Source: Cryptomeria japonica (taxonomy: Eukaryota > Streptophyta > Pinopsida > Cupressales > Cupressaceae). From it: a stretch of 64,000 nt of DNA. The position numbers were made by a program, and so were the translations under genes. Location of the stretch: contig NC_081409.1 in assembly GCF_030272615.1 (NCBI RefSeq), positions 872,221,379-872,285,378 on the forward strand, in the 5' to 3' direction. A model generated the notes under the pieces. The model was not told the DNA's origin. It was given only the letters and a program-made list of their open reading frames with translations, and searched no databases. This document shows positions 44,065 to 54,944 of this stretch, one piece after another (the first letter of the stretch is position 1; each line of letters starts with the position of its first letter).

Positions 44065-44503
44065 CACCATACTACCATCCTTGAAAGCTTTCCAAGTCCC
44101 TTGGAAACAACCTACAAGAATATTTTGTATCTTGGACTGAAACTTTGTCTTTGTCTTCATCTTTATCTCAACTCTTCCTTTCATCATTCTCGCATTATCC
44201 TCATGCTACTGCTACCAGCTTCAAAAAGGTAATCATCCTCTCAACTACTCACATCCATGGATTATCCAATGGTTGCAACTCAAGGTGTTCCTCAAGCATC
44301 CACCTCGCCTACTGCACACACACAAACTCATATGTCCTTTGCCTCACCTAGGAGTATCTTTTTCCTCTCTCCCTAGTCTTTTGACAACCACAACCAGGTT
44401 CTCTCTTCAACCTATTTCTCTACAGTTAGGTGGATCCAACACCTGCAACCAAACACAACATAAAAGACTTTCCTATCCCAGATATTATGCTGGGCTCTGA
44501 TAC
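44065..44503. repeat. 1.74-kb tandem array, unit 6, left part
   Basis: Ends inside its own primer site (GCTCTGATAC, 44494-44503), where CRV inserted. GATAC is the target copy. Confidence 0.88.
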
Positions 44504-46080
44504 TGTAACAACTCGCTTGTCCTAACCCTAGTTAAACCAAACTTAAACTCACAGTTATAATTAAAATTTTAAATTAACCATTTTGGCCCATGCAAGTAAT
44601 AGTTAAGTAACTAAACAACCATGCGTCTCATAATTAACATGTGGAATTAAATGTGCATGTGGAAAATAACATGAGTAAAATTACACATGAGGACTGAATA
44701 GAATGCAAACCATAATTAGTTACGATGTCGAGTTACGTGTGCGCATGTGTAGCATAAATCGTATGCATGAGTTATTATGTGATAGATTAACATGCAAAAT
44801 CACATAATCAAGTCAACTAATAGATAATTAAATATGACCACGCATGCATGCGTAAATGAAAACTAATCTAATCTAAAAAAAAAAGTAAACCATGCATGTT
44901 AGTAGTTTAGTATGTTAGTAGCATTTTCTCTTCTTTTCTTTTGTTAGTTACATTGCATGGTGACTTCTTGTCGCATTACATCACATGAACTTATAGGTCC
45001 TTTTTCATAACTTCTACATGTGACCATTCCGGTCTTACAATGAAATAAAATATAGAAATTTAATTATTACATAAAATTTTATCCGGAATCTATGACTTTC
45101 TTTGTCTTCGGATGTGTCACCTCCGTTTGACCTGGATAACCTCCTCTCACAAACCGGATGATAGACATATGACCCAGGCATTTTATCCACCCAACCAAAT
45201 GAGGCATAAGCTTCCTGGTGCTCTTGATAAGCTCCCGTCCCTCATGATGGAGTATCCTAGCAAGCCAGTACCAACTGGTAGTAAAGGAATCCTATGCAAT
45301 CAGGTAGAACTAATGACCCATCCTAGTTGAAATAACTACATGTGTTATGGTAGGGAGATAAATAAATATGATGGCCATCATTACCCTATTGAGGAGGTGA
45401 AGAAAATTACCCTTCCCTGGTTAGCCCATAACAAGCACTCTCATTCCATATATATGCCTCATAGACAGAAAAATAATTAACCCTCTGCGGATTAATGTTA
45501 GATAATTTTATATATATATTAAATTTTATTTCTTTTATTCTTTTCTTAAAAATTCTTAAATCAATCTTGAAGTTAGAATTTACCACTATCAAGACTTTCC
45601 AAATACAACAACCTTTTTTTTGAAAGTTATTTTATTTTCAATTATCAATTTTTTTCCCATATTTTGTTAGTACTCTCACAAGAAATTAACATAATGCATA
45701 TTCTATGACAAAAAAATAACAGCAAATAATCAAAAAGAAATCAAGATTCTTTTATGTAATGGGATTTGACAATTTTTTGTCAAGCATAAGTTGCAGGGTA
45801 ACCGTCGAAGGTGAACATATGACCGAGGAGGGGTTTTTCTAGCTCGCCAGTAGAAACCTTAGTATTGGAACCCTGTGCAAAGTACCCAATTAGATAAGCA
45901 ATTAATAAATTAAATTATGGAGTATAATATAAATTGATAAAATAAAATAAAATTATAATAATAAGGATAAATTATTAAATCAAGCTAACCACACAATATC
46001 ATCCATCATTATTAAAAGTTAATCAAAAGGTATCTGACATAATAAATAAATCTAACTGAGGTCTAATTTGAGTCATGACA
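44504..46080 (-). repeat. CRV 3' LTR (1577 bp)
   Basis: Plus-strand ends are TGTAACAACTCGC and GAGTCATGACA. It contains (TA)5 at 45509-45518 and a segment at about 45747-45975 that is inverted in the other LTR. The purine tract TAGTGGGGAAGGA (minus strand) adjoins at 46081-46093. Confidence 0.88.
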
Positions 46081-46149
46081 TCCTTCCCCACTAGGAAGAG
46101 ACATCGACCTGATGTCTTATTACAAAACAAAACATGCATAAAAATAATA

Positions 46150-46310
46150 ACTGAGTCTATCAAAATAAATGTGGGAAAGAACGCTCAATACCCTCAACGT
46201 TTTCCCATGTAGCACCGTCCTCTAAATATTTATGCCACTGGACCTTATATTGCAATATCTCTCTCTTGCGCAACTTAATAGTATGCCTATCAATGATTCA
46301 AGTAGGCTCC
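46150..46310 (-). pseudogene. CRV chromodomain
   Basis: After a TAG ending the piece at 46298, the same minus-strand frame reads IIDRHTIKLRKREI, QYKVQWHKYLEDGATWENVE, the aromatic and WE pattern of a chromodomain. Such domains bind modified histones and steer integration into heterochromatin. Both the W of the VQWHKY motif and the terminal WE are present. Confidence 0.75.
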
Positions 46311-47491
46311 ACTGGCACCACCCTTGGGTCCTGTACCTGTAGTGAATGCCAATCAAGGATATGATTTATATTGGGATGGTAGGGCTTAAGCAATGAAACA
46401 TGAAAAATATTATCGATCCAGGCAAGAGTTGGTGGTAGGGGAAGTCGGTAAGCAACTAGATTAGCCACTTCTAGGATGTCAAAAGGTCCAACATATCTAG
46501 GTGCCAATTTGGAAGATTTCCCAAAGGAAATAGAGCTCTTCTGAGGTCTCTCTCAGAAAGACCTTATCTCCTACTGAAAACTGTCGAAAGGTCCTATTCT
46601 TATCTACATAGCTCTTCTATCTATCAGGTGCTTCCTTAAGTCTAGCTTTTATTATTACCATTTGTTCTTCCATCTCCTTGAGTAATTCTGGTCCAACTAA
46701 AACTCTATCTTCTACCTGGTCCCAAATAATAGGTGTCCTACACTTACGTCCATAAAGAGCCTCAAATGGTGCCATACCTATAGATGAGTGATAGGAGTTG
46801 TTATATGAAAACTCCACTAAGGAAAGAAAATCCTCCCATTTGTATTGTTGGTCCATACAATACATCCTTAATAGGTCTTCTACTACTTGATTTACCCTCT
46901 CAGTCTGTCCATCTGTCTAAGGATGATAGGCTATGCTAAAGTTCAACCTTGTCCCCAGAGCTGCATTCAGGGTGGTCCAAAACTGTGAAGTCATTCTCAC
47001 ATCCCTATCTGAAATGATTGTCTTAGGTACCCTATGTAACCGAAAGATCTCTTTAACAAACTTATGTGCTAGGGTTACTGATCCATCCTTAAGATTTCTA
47101 GGTATGAGGTGAGTTACTTTGGTCAATTTGTCTACCATAAATAGTATCAGGTCATGTTCATAGCTAGACATAGGTAATCCCTGGATAAAATCCATACTAA
47201 TGACTTGCCACTTGTAATTCGGTACACGGTGTGAAAATAACAACCCTGCCAGATGCATATGCTTAGCCTTGACTCATTGACATTCAAAACATTTCCTTAC
47301 ATAGGTACCACATCCTTCTTAAGTCTAGGCCAAAAGTATAACAGTTTCATATCTGCAACCATCTTATTGACACCAGGGTGTCCAGCATAGGCTACGTTAT
47401 GCATCTCCTCTAAGATCAAATCCCTTAATCTCCCTTTATTGGGAATATGCATCCTCCTTATGTATCTAAGAAGTCCATTTGGTTTCAACAT
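46298..47491 (-). pseudogene. CRV integrase
   Basis: Four open pieces. 47297-47491 holds the start of the zinc site (GHPGVNKM and YFWPRLKKD). 46917-47258 has the core with SMDFIQGLP and IISDRDVRMTSQFW (two catalytic Asp). After a TAG comes TDGQTERVNQ with the third acidic residue, then 46617-46865 (FSYNNSYHSSIGMAPFEALYGR). 46298-46507 is the [20 protein letters not shown]-terminal segment with [10 protein letters not shown]. Stops and at least one frame change (about 46510-46616) inactivate it. Confidence 0.85.
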
Positions 47492-47584
47492 GTACCCATC
47501 AAAATGATGGTCAGAAGGATTAGTATCTAAGGCATTTTTGACTAAGTTATAGTGCTCATCCCCTTAAAGATTATCCAACACCTA

Positions 47585-48019
47585 TTATCTCAAGGTAGTC
47601 TGGGTGGTGGCTATCACTATTAGGTGTTTTCTTCTACTTACAGAATCAACCACTCGATTTTCTTTCCCTTTTATGTAATCTATCCCAAAATCATACTCAC
47701 TTAAGAACTCTAACCACCTTCTTTGCCTTGCATTCAAATTTGGTTGGGTAAAGATGTACCGCAACCCATGATGATCAGTCTTTAGCTCAAAGGGCTTACC
47801 CAAAAGGTAGTGTCTCCACATTTGGAGGGCATGAACAATAGCAGCCAATTCTAAATCATGTGGTGCATAGTTGACTTCATGTATCTTCAACTTCCTGGAT
47901 TCATAAGCTACCACCTGTTCTTTTTGCATTAATACTCCTATTCCTTCTCTTGATGCATCGGTGATAATTGTGAATGGTCCATTTGGGTCGGGTATGGTAA
48001 GTATAGGTGCTGATTTCAA
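47585..48019 (-). pseudogene. CRV RNase H
   Basis: 144 codons: FTIITDAS with the first Asp, [21 protein letters not shown] with the Glu, and [12 protein letters not shown] with the Asp, then [20 protein letters not shown]. It is one stop away from RT upstream and separated from integrase by a short broken stretch. Confidence 0.85.
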
Positions 48020-48052
48020 CTTTTATTTTAATAAGTTGAAGGCTTGCTCACA

Positions 48053-48802
48053 TTATTCGGTCCAATAAAATTTTCTTCCCTTCCTTTGGAGTGTAGTAAT
48101 AGGAGCTACAATCTTAGAGAACCCTTCTACAAACTTCCTATAGTATCCAGCTAATGCCATGAAACTACGAACCTCGGGAACACTTTGAGGGGCTGGCCAT
48201 TCTGTGATTGCCTTGATCTTCTCATGATCGATGGAGACTCCATCCTTGGAAATGATGTGCCCTAAGTAGTGTATTTTCTTTTGAAAGAAGGCACTTTTAG
48301 ACAATTTACCATAGAGCTTATGTTCCCTTAGTCTTTGCAAGACTATTCTCAAATGCTTCTCATGCTCCTCTATAGATTTGGAGTAGATGAGGATATTATC
48401 TATGAAAATCAAGATGAAGTCATCTAGAAAATCTCTAAAAACACTATTCATAAGGTTCATAAAGGCTACAGGAGCATTTGTCAGCCCAAAGTGTAACACC
48501 ACAAACTCATAATGTCCATAACGAGTTCTAAAAGTTGTCTTTTGTATATCTGTATACCTTATTCTAAGATGATGGTACCCAGACCTGAGATCAATCTTGG
48601 AGAAAACTTTTGCACCTTTCATTTGATCAAACAACTCATCAATCCTAGGGAGTGGGTACCTATTCTTGACGGTGGCTTTGTTCAATATTCTATAATCAAT
48701 GCATAAGTGGAGTGTACGATCCTTCTTCTTGATGAAGATTATGGGTGCTCCCCATGGTGACACACTTGGTCGAATTAGACCCTTGTCCATTAACTCCTCC
48801 AA
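48053..48802 (-). pseudogene. CRV reverse transcriptase with a catalytic Asp replaced by Asn
   Basis: 249 open codons: [67 protein letters not shown] and the active site [11 protein letters not shown] at about 48393-48425. The family motif has two Asp; here the second is Asn (codon AAT), which should abolish polymerisation. The thumb and connection ([38 protein letters not shown]) are intact. Confidence 0.88.
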
Positions 48803-48868
48803 CTACACCTTTATCTTGTATAACTCTGTGGTTGCCATCCTATAAGGTGCCTTAGATTGGGGTTCAGT

Positions 48869-49540
48869 CTATGGGTGCAAGTCAATAGTAAAATCAAACT
48901 CCCTCTTAGGTGGAAATCCAAGCAATTTCTTTGGGAAGACATCTTGGAACTCTTGAAGGATAGGGTGTGTATCAAGTACCATGTTATCCACCCTTATATC
49001 CTTAATGTGCATTGAGTAAATTTCACAACCTATACTTTGGGCCTTCTTAAGTTGCATTGCAGAAATTTGTCTAGGTTGCAAAGGCTTCTTATCCCCTTGT
49101 ATCTTTACTTGATTGCCTAAGTCATCAAAACACTCCACAAGTTTATCCTCACAATTTACTATAGCCTTATGCTTGGTCAACCAATTGATTCCTAAGATGA
49201 CATCATAACTTCCTAATGGAGCTACATAAAAATTTACTTCAATGAGGAAGTTGGGAAGTAGTAATTCACTATATGCCAAACATTGGTCTACCCTCCGCTC
49301 TTCTCGGTTCTCATATTGAACATTCCAAGGTTTAGATATATAACCAGGCTTAACATTTAACTTAGATACAACTCTAGGATCCACAAAACATTCAATAGCA
49401 CCTGTATCTATAAGAATGGAAACTACATGACCAAAACGTTTACCATCAAGCTGGATAGGTGAGGATTGGAAGTCTACTTGGCAATTGTCAACTGCGACAT
49501 GAATCTGGTGATGTGGCTGTCTTTCTCTTCCTTTCTCCAC
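48869..49540 (-). pseudogene. CRV aspartic protease and linker
   Basis: 223 codons with the active site SILIDTGAIECFVD (D-T-G intact) and the ILGINWLTKHKAIVNCEDK motif typical of Gypsy protease. The linker to RT (VFPKKLLGFPPKREFDFTIDLHP) runs to a TAG at 48869. The frame upstream carries the Gag zinc knuckle. Confidence 0.85.
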
Positions 49541-50107
49541 TATGCATTGATCACACTAATTAGAATAATGCTTTCCTTCGCAGATGAAACATCCACCTCT
49601 AGGTCCCATCTTATACTCTAGCTTATCCCTCCCATTGTTATTTCTATCATTTTACCTGTTATTTCCATAATTATTGCTTCCTATATTGTTGAATTTCTTA
49701 TTGAAGTTCTAACCCTTATTGTCCCCAGTAGTGTTCCTCTTCAGGTTCCTGATATGTTGAGTTCCATCCTTCTGATTATTATTCTGAAACTTTCTCTTCT
49801 TGAACTCCTAGTTTCTGTTATTTCTAGCTTCATATATCTGTATTAACTTCTGTTCTTGCATAGTTGCCTTCTCAAATGCTACTACCATAGTCTCTGGGCT
49901 ATGCATTTCCACTTCTACTCCTATTTGCATTCGCAACCCTAACATGAACTTACGGATTCTAAAGTTCTCATTTGTTTGGTATTATGGCACATACTTTAGT
50001 AAGTGTGAGAACTTTTCCCAGTATTGAGTCACTGTCATGTTTCCTTGAGTCAGTTTTTGAAACTCCTTTATCTTACTACTAAAGAAGTGTTGTGGGAGCC
50101 ACCTGCT
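49541..50107 (-). pseudogene. CRV Gag C-terminal part with degenerate zinc knuckle
   Basis: The minus-strand frame contains EFQKLTQGNMTVTQYWEKF and RIRKFMLGLRM, which are capsid motifs. A long Asn/Arg/Lys-rich stretch follows, then CFICEGKHYSN-stop-C: a CX2CX3HX4C knuckle, one residue shorter than usual between Cys and His. Several TAG/TAA codons break it. Confidence 0.7.
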
Positions 50108-50494
50108 TCAAAAAAGTTGAAGGAAAAGGTTCCAAGTAAGTTCTCTGAGTTGAAAGTTATGTTGTGCTCTCTCATTGTCCCACCAAGTAGTAGCTTCTCC
50201 TGAGAGTTGGTAGGCAGCCCATATAGCTTTAGTCTCATCAGATAAGTCTCTAAGTAGAAAGTACTTCTCCATCTCTATGATCCATGCCTCTACACTATCA
50301 CCTATGGTTTTCCTATCAAACTTTGGTGGGGTCACTTTCTTGAGGTCTCTGCCCAGTTCTTCTGATATTCTGCCTCTAGGAGGTTCCACTTCCGCCCTAG
50401 GTAGTCTCACTTCCTCTACTCTAGGTATTTCATCTAACTCAATCCTAGGATTCCCATCTAGAACCCTTTGTATATCTTGTTCCATACTATTCAT
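50108..50494 (-). pseudogene. gag: CRV Gag N-terminal part
   Basis: 128 open codons. After an acidic, Pro-rich leader comes KVTPPKFDRKTIGDSVEAWI, EMEKYFLLRDLSDETKAIW and GEATTWWDNE, the standard start of chromovirus capsid. The frame ends in a stop at 50108 with further capsid motifs downstream. The true start may be upstream in the frame, before 50494. Confidence 0.8.
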
Positions 50495-50676
50495 TCAGGC
50501 TCCCTGACAGTTGAGTAGTTCAAATATCTGTTCGAACCTCTCATTATTGTTGGGTCCACTATTTCTAGGTCCAACTTTGTTCATTGTTTGCACCATGTTG
50601 GCCCATTAGATATCCTGAATGTCTACAAACTAAGTCTTAGCATAGAAGGCTCAAGGTCCTAGTTTTTAAACCCTAA

Positions 50677-50688
50677 GCTCTGATACCA
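50677..50688 (-). promoter_or_regulatory. CRV primer-binding site (tRNA-Met)
   Basis: Minus-strand TGGTATCAGAGC three bases from the LTR end at 50692. Confidence 0.9.
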
Positions 50689-51697
50689 AAATGTAAGGAC
50701 CCGCTTGTCCTAACCCTAGTTAAACAAGAATTAAAATCATAGTTATAATTAAAAATTTAAATTAACCATTTTGGCCCATGCAAGTAATAGTTAAGTAATT
50801 GAACAACCATGCATCTCATTATTAACATGTGGAAATTAAATGTGCATGTGGAAAATAACATGAGTAAAATTACGTATGAGGGCCAAATAGAATGCAAACC
50901 ATAATTAGTTACGATGTCAAGTTACGTGTGCACATGTGTAGCATAAATCATATGCATGAGTTATTATGTGATAGATTAACATGCAAAATCGCATAATCAA
51001 GTCAACTAACAGATAATTAAATATGACCACGCATGCATGCGTAAATGAAAACTAATCTAATCTAAAAAAAAAAGTAAACCATGCATGTTAGTAGGTTAGT
51101 ATGTTAGTAGCATTTTCTCTTCTTTTCTTTTGTTAGTTACATTGCATGGCGACTTCTTGTTGCATTACATCATGTGACCTTACAGGTCCTTTTTCATAAC
51201 TTCTACATGCAACCATTCTGGTCTTACAATGAAATAAAATATACATCTTTAATTATTACATAAAATTTTATCTGGAATCTCTGACTTTCTTTGTCTCTGA
51301 ATGTGTTGCCTCCGTTTGATCTGGATAACCTCCTCTCGCAAACCAGATGATGGACATATGACCCAAGCATTTTAGCCGCCCAATCAAATGAAGAATAAGC
51401 TTCCCGATGCTCTTAATAAGCTCTCGTCCCTCATGACGGAGTATCCTAGCAAGTCAGTACCAACTGGTAGTAAAGGAATCCTATGCAATCAGGTAGAACT
51501 AATAACCCATCCTAGTTGAACTAACTACATGTGTTATGACAGGGAGATAAATAAATAAATAAATATGATGGCCATCGTTACCCTATTGGGGAGGTGAAGA
51601 AAATCACCCTTCCCTGGTTAGCCCATAACAAACACTCTCGTTCCATAAATATCCCTCATAGACAAAAAAAATAATTAACCCTCCGGGGATTAATGTC

Positions 51698-51700
<3 letters not shown>

Positions 51701-51766
<66 letters not shown>
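51701..51766. repeat. (TA)33 microsatellite in the CRV 5' LTR
   Basis: An uninterrupted 66-bp TA run. The same site in the 3' LTR (45509-45518) has five repeats. Confidence 0.95.
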
Positions 51767-51771
<5 letters not shown>

Positions 51772-51994
51772 TTATTTCTTTTATTCTTTTCTTAAAAATT
51801 TTTAAATCAATCTTGAAGTTAGAATTTACCACTATCAAGAATTTCCAAATACAACAACCTTGTTTTTGAAAGTTATTTTATTTTCAATTATCAATTTTTC
51901 TCCATATTTTGTTAGTACTCTCACAAGCAATTAACATAATGCATATTCTATGACAAAAAAATAACCGCGAATAATTAAAAAGAAATCAAGATTC

Positions 51995-52070
51995 ACATAC
52001 CTAATGGGATTTGATCCCCTAACCTATAGCTTCCAAAAATAAACTTTTGCCACCACACCAATTGTCAAGT
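51995..52070 (-). other. tRNA-like segment inside the CRV 5' LTR
   Basis: On the minus strand there is an A-box-like TTGGTGTGGTGGCAAAA, and about 40 bases on a B-box-like GGGGATCAAATCCC. The spacing resembles a decayed tRNA or the head of a tRNA-derived SINE. It lacks a convincing full cloverleaf and is absent from the other LTR. Confidence 0.35.
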
Positions 52071-53644
52071 TTAAAACTATATTCAAAACAAATTTAAAAT
52101 ATCTTCACTGTCAAAATTTCATAGATATACTTTGACATGGCACATATCATATTTAGTCATGATACAGTCATAATGTTTCAATCACTTCTTAGAAACCTAG
52201 ATCCCAATTTCTCTAAAATTTTGACAAAAATTAGAAATATTTGAATCGCTAAAACCCAGTAAATGTCCTTAAAACCCAGTTTCTATTTGTCATGATACAT
52301 GGAGTAGAAGGCATTGACAACACAACTGGCACATCAAACAAACTAGCATTAAATCCACAATATCCAATTACTCTCAGCAACAAAACAATACTAGTCATTC
52401 GATTTCATAGATAGAAGTCTTGTGGCAAAGAAGAGATTAGAAACCTACCTTTAACAAATTTATTCCCTATACTTAAATTTTTAATTAGAAATTATGACAA
52501 GAGGAACAAATTTTAAAGGAAAAGATCAAATTAAGACTCAAATAAAATATGTAAAATAAATGAACCTAGCTGTGAGAAAGAAGAATCGCGGGCGTTTCCC
52601 AAATTTCAGACAATCTCTTCAATCTACCTTGTCGACTTCATAGCAATCACATGAATCAAGAAGCTCAAAAAGAATTGGAATGATCAAATAATAGGTTTAT
52701 TCCTATATTTATAAACATTGAATTCTCTAAAAATAAAATTTAATTGTTTGCATGATTAAATTCTTAAAATAAAACTAATTATTAAAATTAGAACTCACAA
52801 AATAATTAATTGATTTTATTAAATTACAATTTGTTAAAAATTTAGTTTTTAAGAAAATAATTAATTATTAGGCTCTCGCATGTCATCTATATTTGTAGTA
52901 CATAAGTTTACCCCAACATTGTATTTTTGCATACCTTGATCATTTATATAAATTTATTAACTAATATTTTAATTAATTTCTTGAATTAATCTCATTCTTT
53001 ATTTTAATTAGTCCTCTAACTTTAGTATTTATTTATATCTTCAATAGCTTTTTATGTTTTATAATTTAATTATCAAATAATTTTATTTTTAATTACTCAA
53101 CTAATTAATTTATTTACTCTCTTTTAAATAATTATATTACAAATAAATTTCTAGCTTGATTTAATAATTTATCCTTATTATTATTATTTTATTTTATTTT
53201 ATCAATTTATATTAGACTCCATAATTTAATTTATTAATTGCTTATCTAACTGGGTACTTTGCAAAGGGTTCCAATACTTAGGTTGCTACTGGCGAGCTAG
53301 AAAAACCCCTCCTCGGTCATATATCTGCCTTCGACGGTTACCCTGCAGCTTATACTTGACAAAAATTCATTAGATCCCATTACATAAAAGAATCTAGCAA
53401 AATATTAAAATCATTAAATATCAAAACAATATTATTCATCATTATTAAATAACGACATCATATCAACAAAACATCATTATTAAGTATTATTAATCATAAC
53501 AGTAAACTAACATCATAAAATAACTAACCATCATCATTGTCACTAAACCACACAATATCATCCATCATTATTAAAAGTTAATCAAAAGTTATCTAACATA
53601 ATAAATAAATCTAACTGAGGTCTAATTTGAGTCGTGACAGATAT

Positions 53645-54944
53645 CAATTTGATGTAGAGCATCACGAAAAACTGACCAAGAACCCCAAATCAACCATGGA
53701 GTCCCAATCCTAGGGTGCTCAATGAACCAAAATAATCATCAATCTACAACGTTGATATGTTTGAGGAATCTAACAAGACTACTATCAACCAATCCAATAT
53801 CAAATCTTTCATATCATTTTATAAATCTTTAAACATTAATCAGGACCCAAACAATGCATTATGTTGTCCCAGTTAATAACAGTCAAATAGACCCGTACTC
53901 TATTATTAATAACTTTCAAACCCGACAATATTTTGAAGATCTCTTCAGTGAGGATATATTAAAATAGGTTTCTAAAACCATATCCAAAATTGGGAACAAT
54001 CCAAAACTAGACTTAAGAGTTATGGTCGCTGCATTGAGACCGGTTTAACTGTTACAAAAAAAACAAGAAATTTGCATTTCGAGTAGCCTAGGGCATCAAA
54101 AATATCATAAAATACTAAACCAATCACATTGAAACTGAATTAATTTGAAAAATAACTCAACCCTCTAGAAAACACAAAAGTTACAACAATTTCCAATGGT
54201 GCAATCAAAAGATTTTAGTGAAACTTTCCACAAATGCCAATTTGGAAGGTTTTTTGATAGTTTTCACCAAAACTTGCATAACGTGCTTCAAAGTGATTTA
54301 AATTAAATGAAACCAAAGGGAAAACCAATTTAACTCATTCCATTATCATATCCAATATATTTCCAATGGAAACAAATGATTTTTGAAATAGAAAAATGTG
54401 AATGATCAGACTACAATACCCAGAAAACAATGTGGAGTGTGTAAAAACTTCAAATGTTATTCATTTCCTTCCTCCAATCATACACACCTCCATTGGATTC
54501 AACCAAATGATGGATTTTGTAATCTCCACACATCCATATGGAAGTTACAACTTCCCAAGGCCAATTATATCATTGGTTTGCAACTTTTAGAACATTGTTT
54601 GTTACTTGACAACACTTTACTTCATTGACAACTTTCACATTTTAGAAAAAAAGACCTCTAAACTTCACTTAGACACTTTGAACACCTTATAATGGACTGA
54701 AAACAACCTTTTACATCATTTTTACCCTTTCACGTCTCTTTTACACAAGATTGACCTCATAAACCCAATCAAGACCTTATCAGGACAACTTGGACAACTC
54801 ATTACAATTGGCTCTTTTAGCCTTACATATTACCTCATAATGACTCAAAATACATTAAAATGACTATATAAACTCAAATATGAGTGAAATGACTAATGGA
54901 ATGATCTTTAACCTCCTAGTGTACCTTTTGGTTAGGCTCTCCTG
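53645..54944. repeat. 1.74-kb tandem array, unit 6, right part
   Basis: Resumes with CAATTTGATGTAGAGC right after the GATAT target copy of CRV. It is collinear with the other units; the total with the left part is 1739 bp. Confidence 0.88.

Larger units (their letters stand above)
44504..53639 (-). mobile_element. CRV, chromovirus (Gypsy with chromodomain)
   Basis: LTRs lie at 44504-46080 and 50692-53639 with target copies GATAC (44499-44503) and GATAT (53640-53644). The minus-strand order is primer site, gag, protease, RT, RNase H, integrase and chromodomain, diagnostic of chromoviruses; a Tekay/Del-type lineage is likely. Genes are broken by stops. Removing it restores unit 6 to 1739 bp. 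Confidence 0.92.
50692..53639 (-). repeat. CRV 5' LTR, enlarged and rearranged (2948 bp)
   Basis: Both outer ends match the 3' LTR (plus-strand start TGTAAGGACCCGC, end GAGTCGTGACA), but it is about 1.37 kb longer. Homology to the other LTR is direct to about 51985 and again from about 53548. The piece near 53135-53400 matches 45747-45975 in inverted orientation. The remaining extra DNA (about 51990-53130 and 53400-53547) has no counterpart in the 3' LTR. Confidence 0.8.

Noticed and set aside
51656-51838. Ile-Tyr repeat ORF
   Set aside because: It is translation of the (TA)33 microsatellite.
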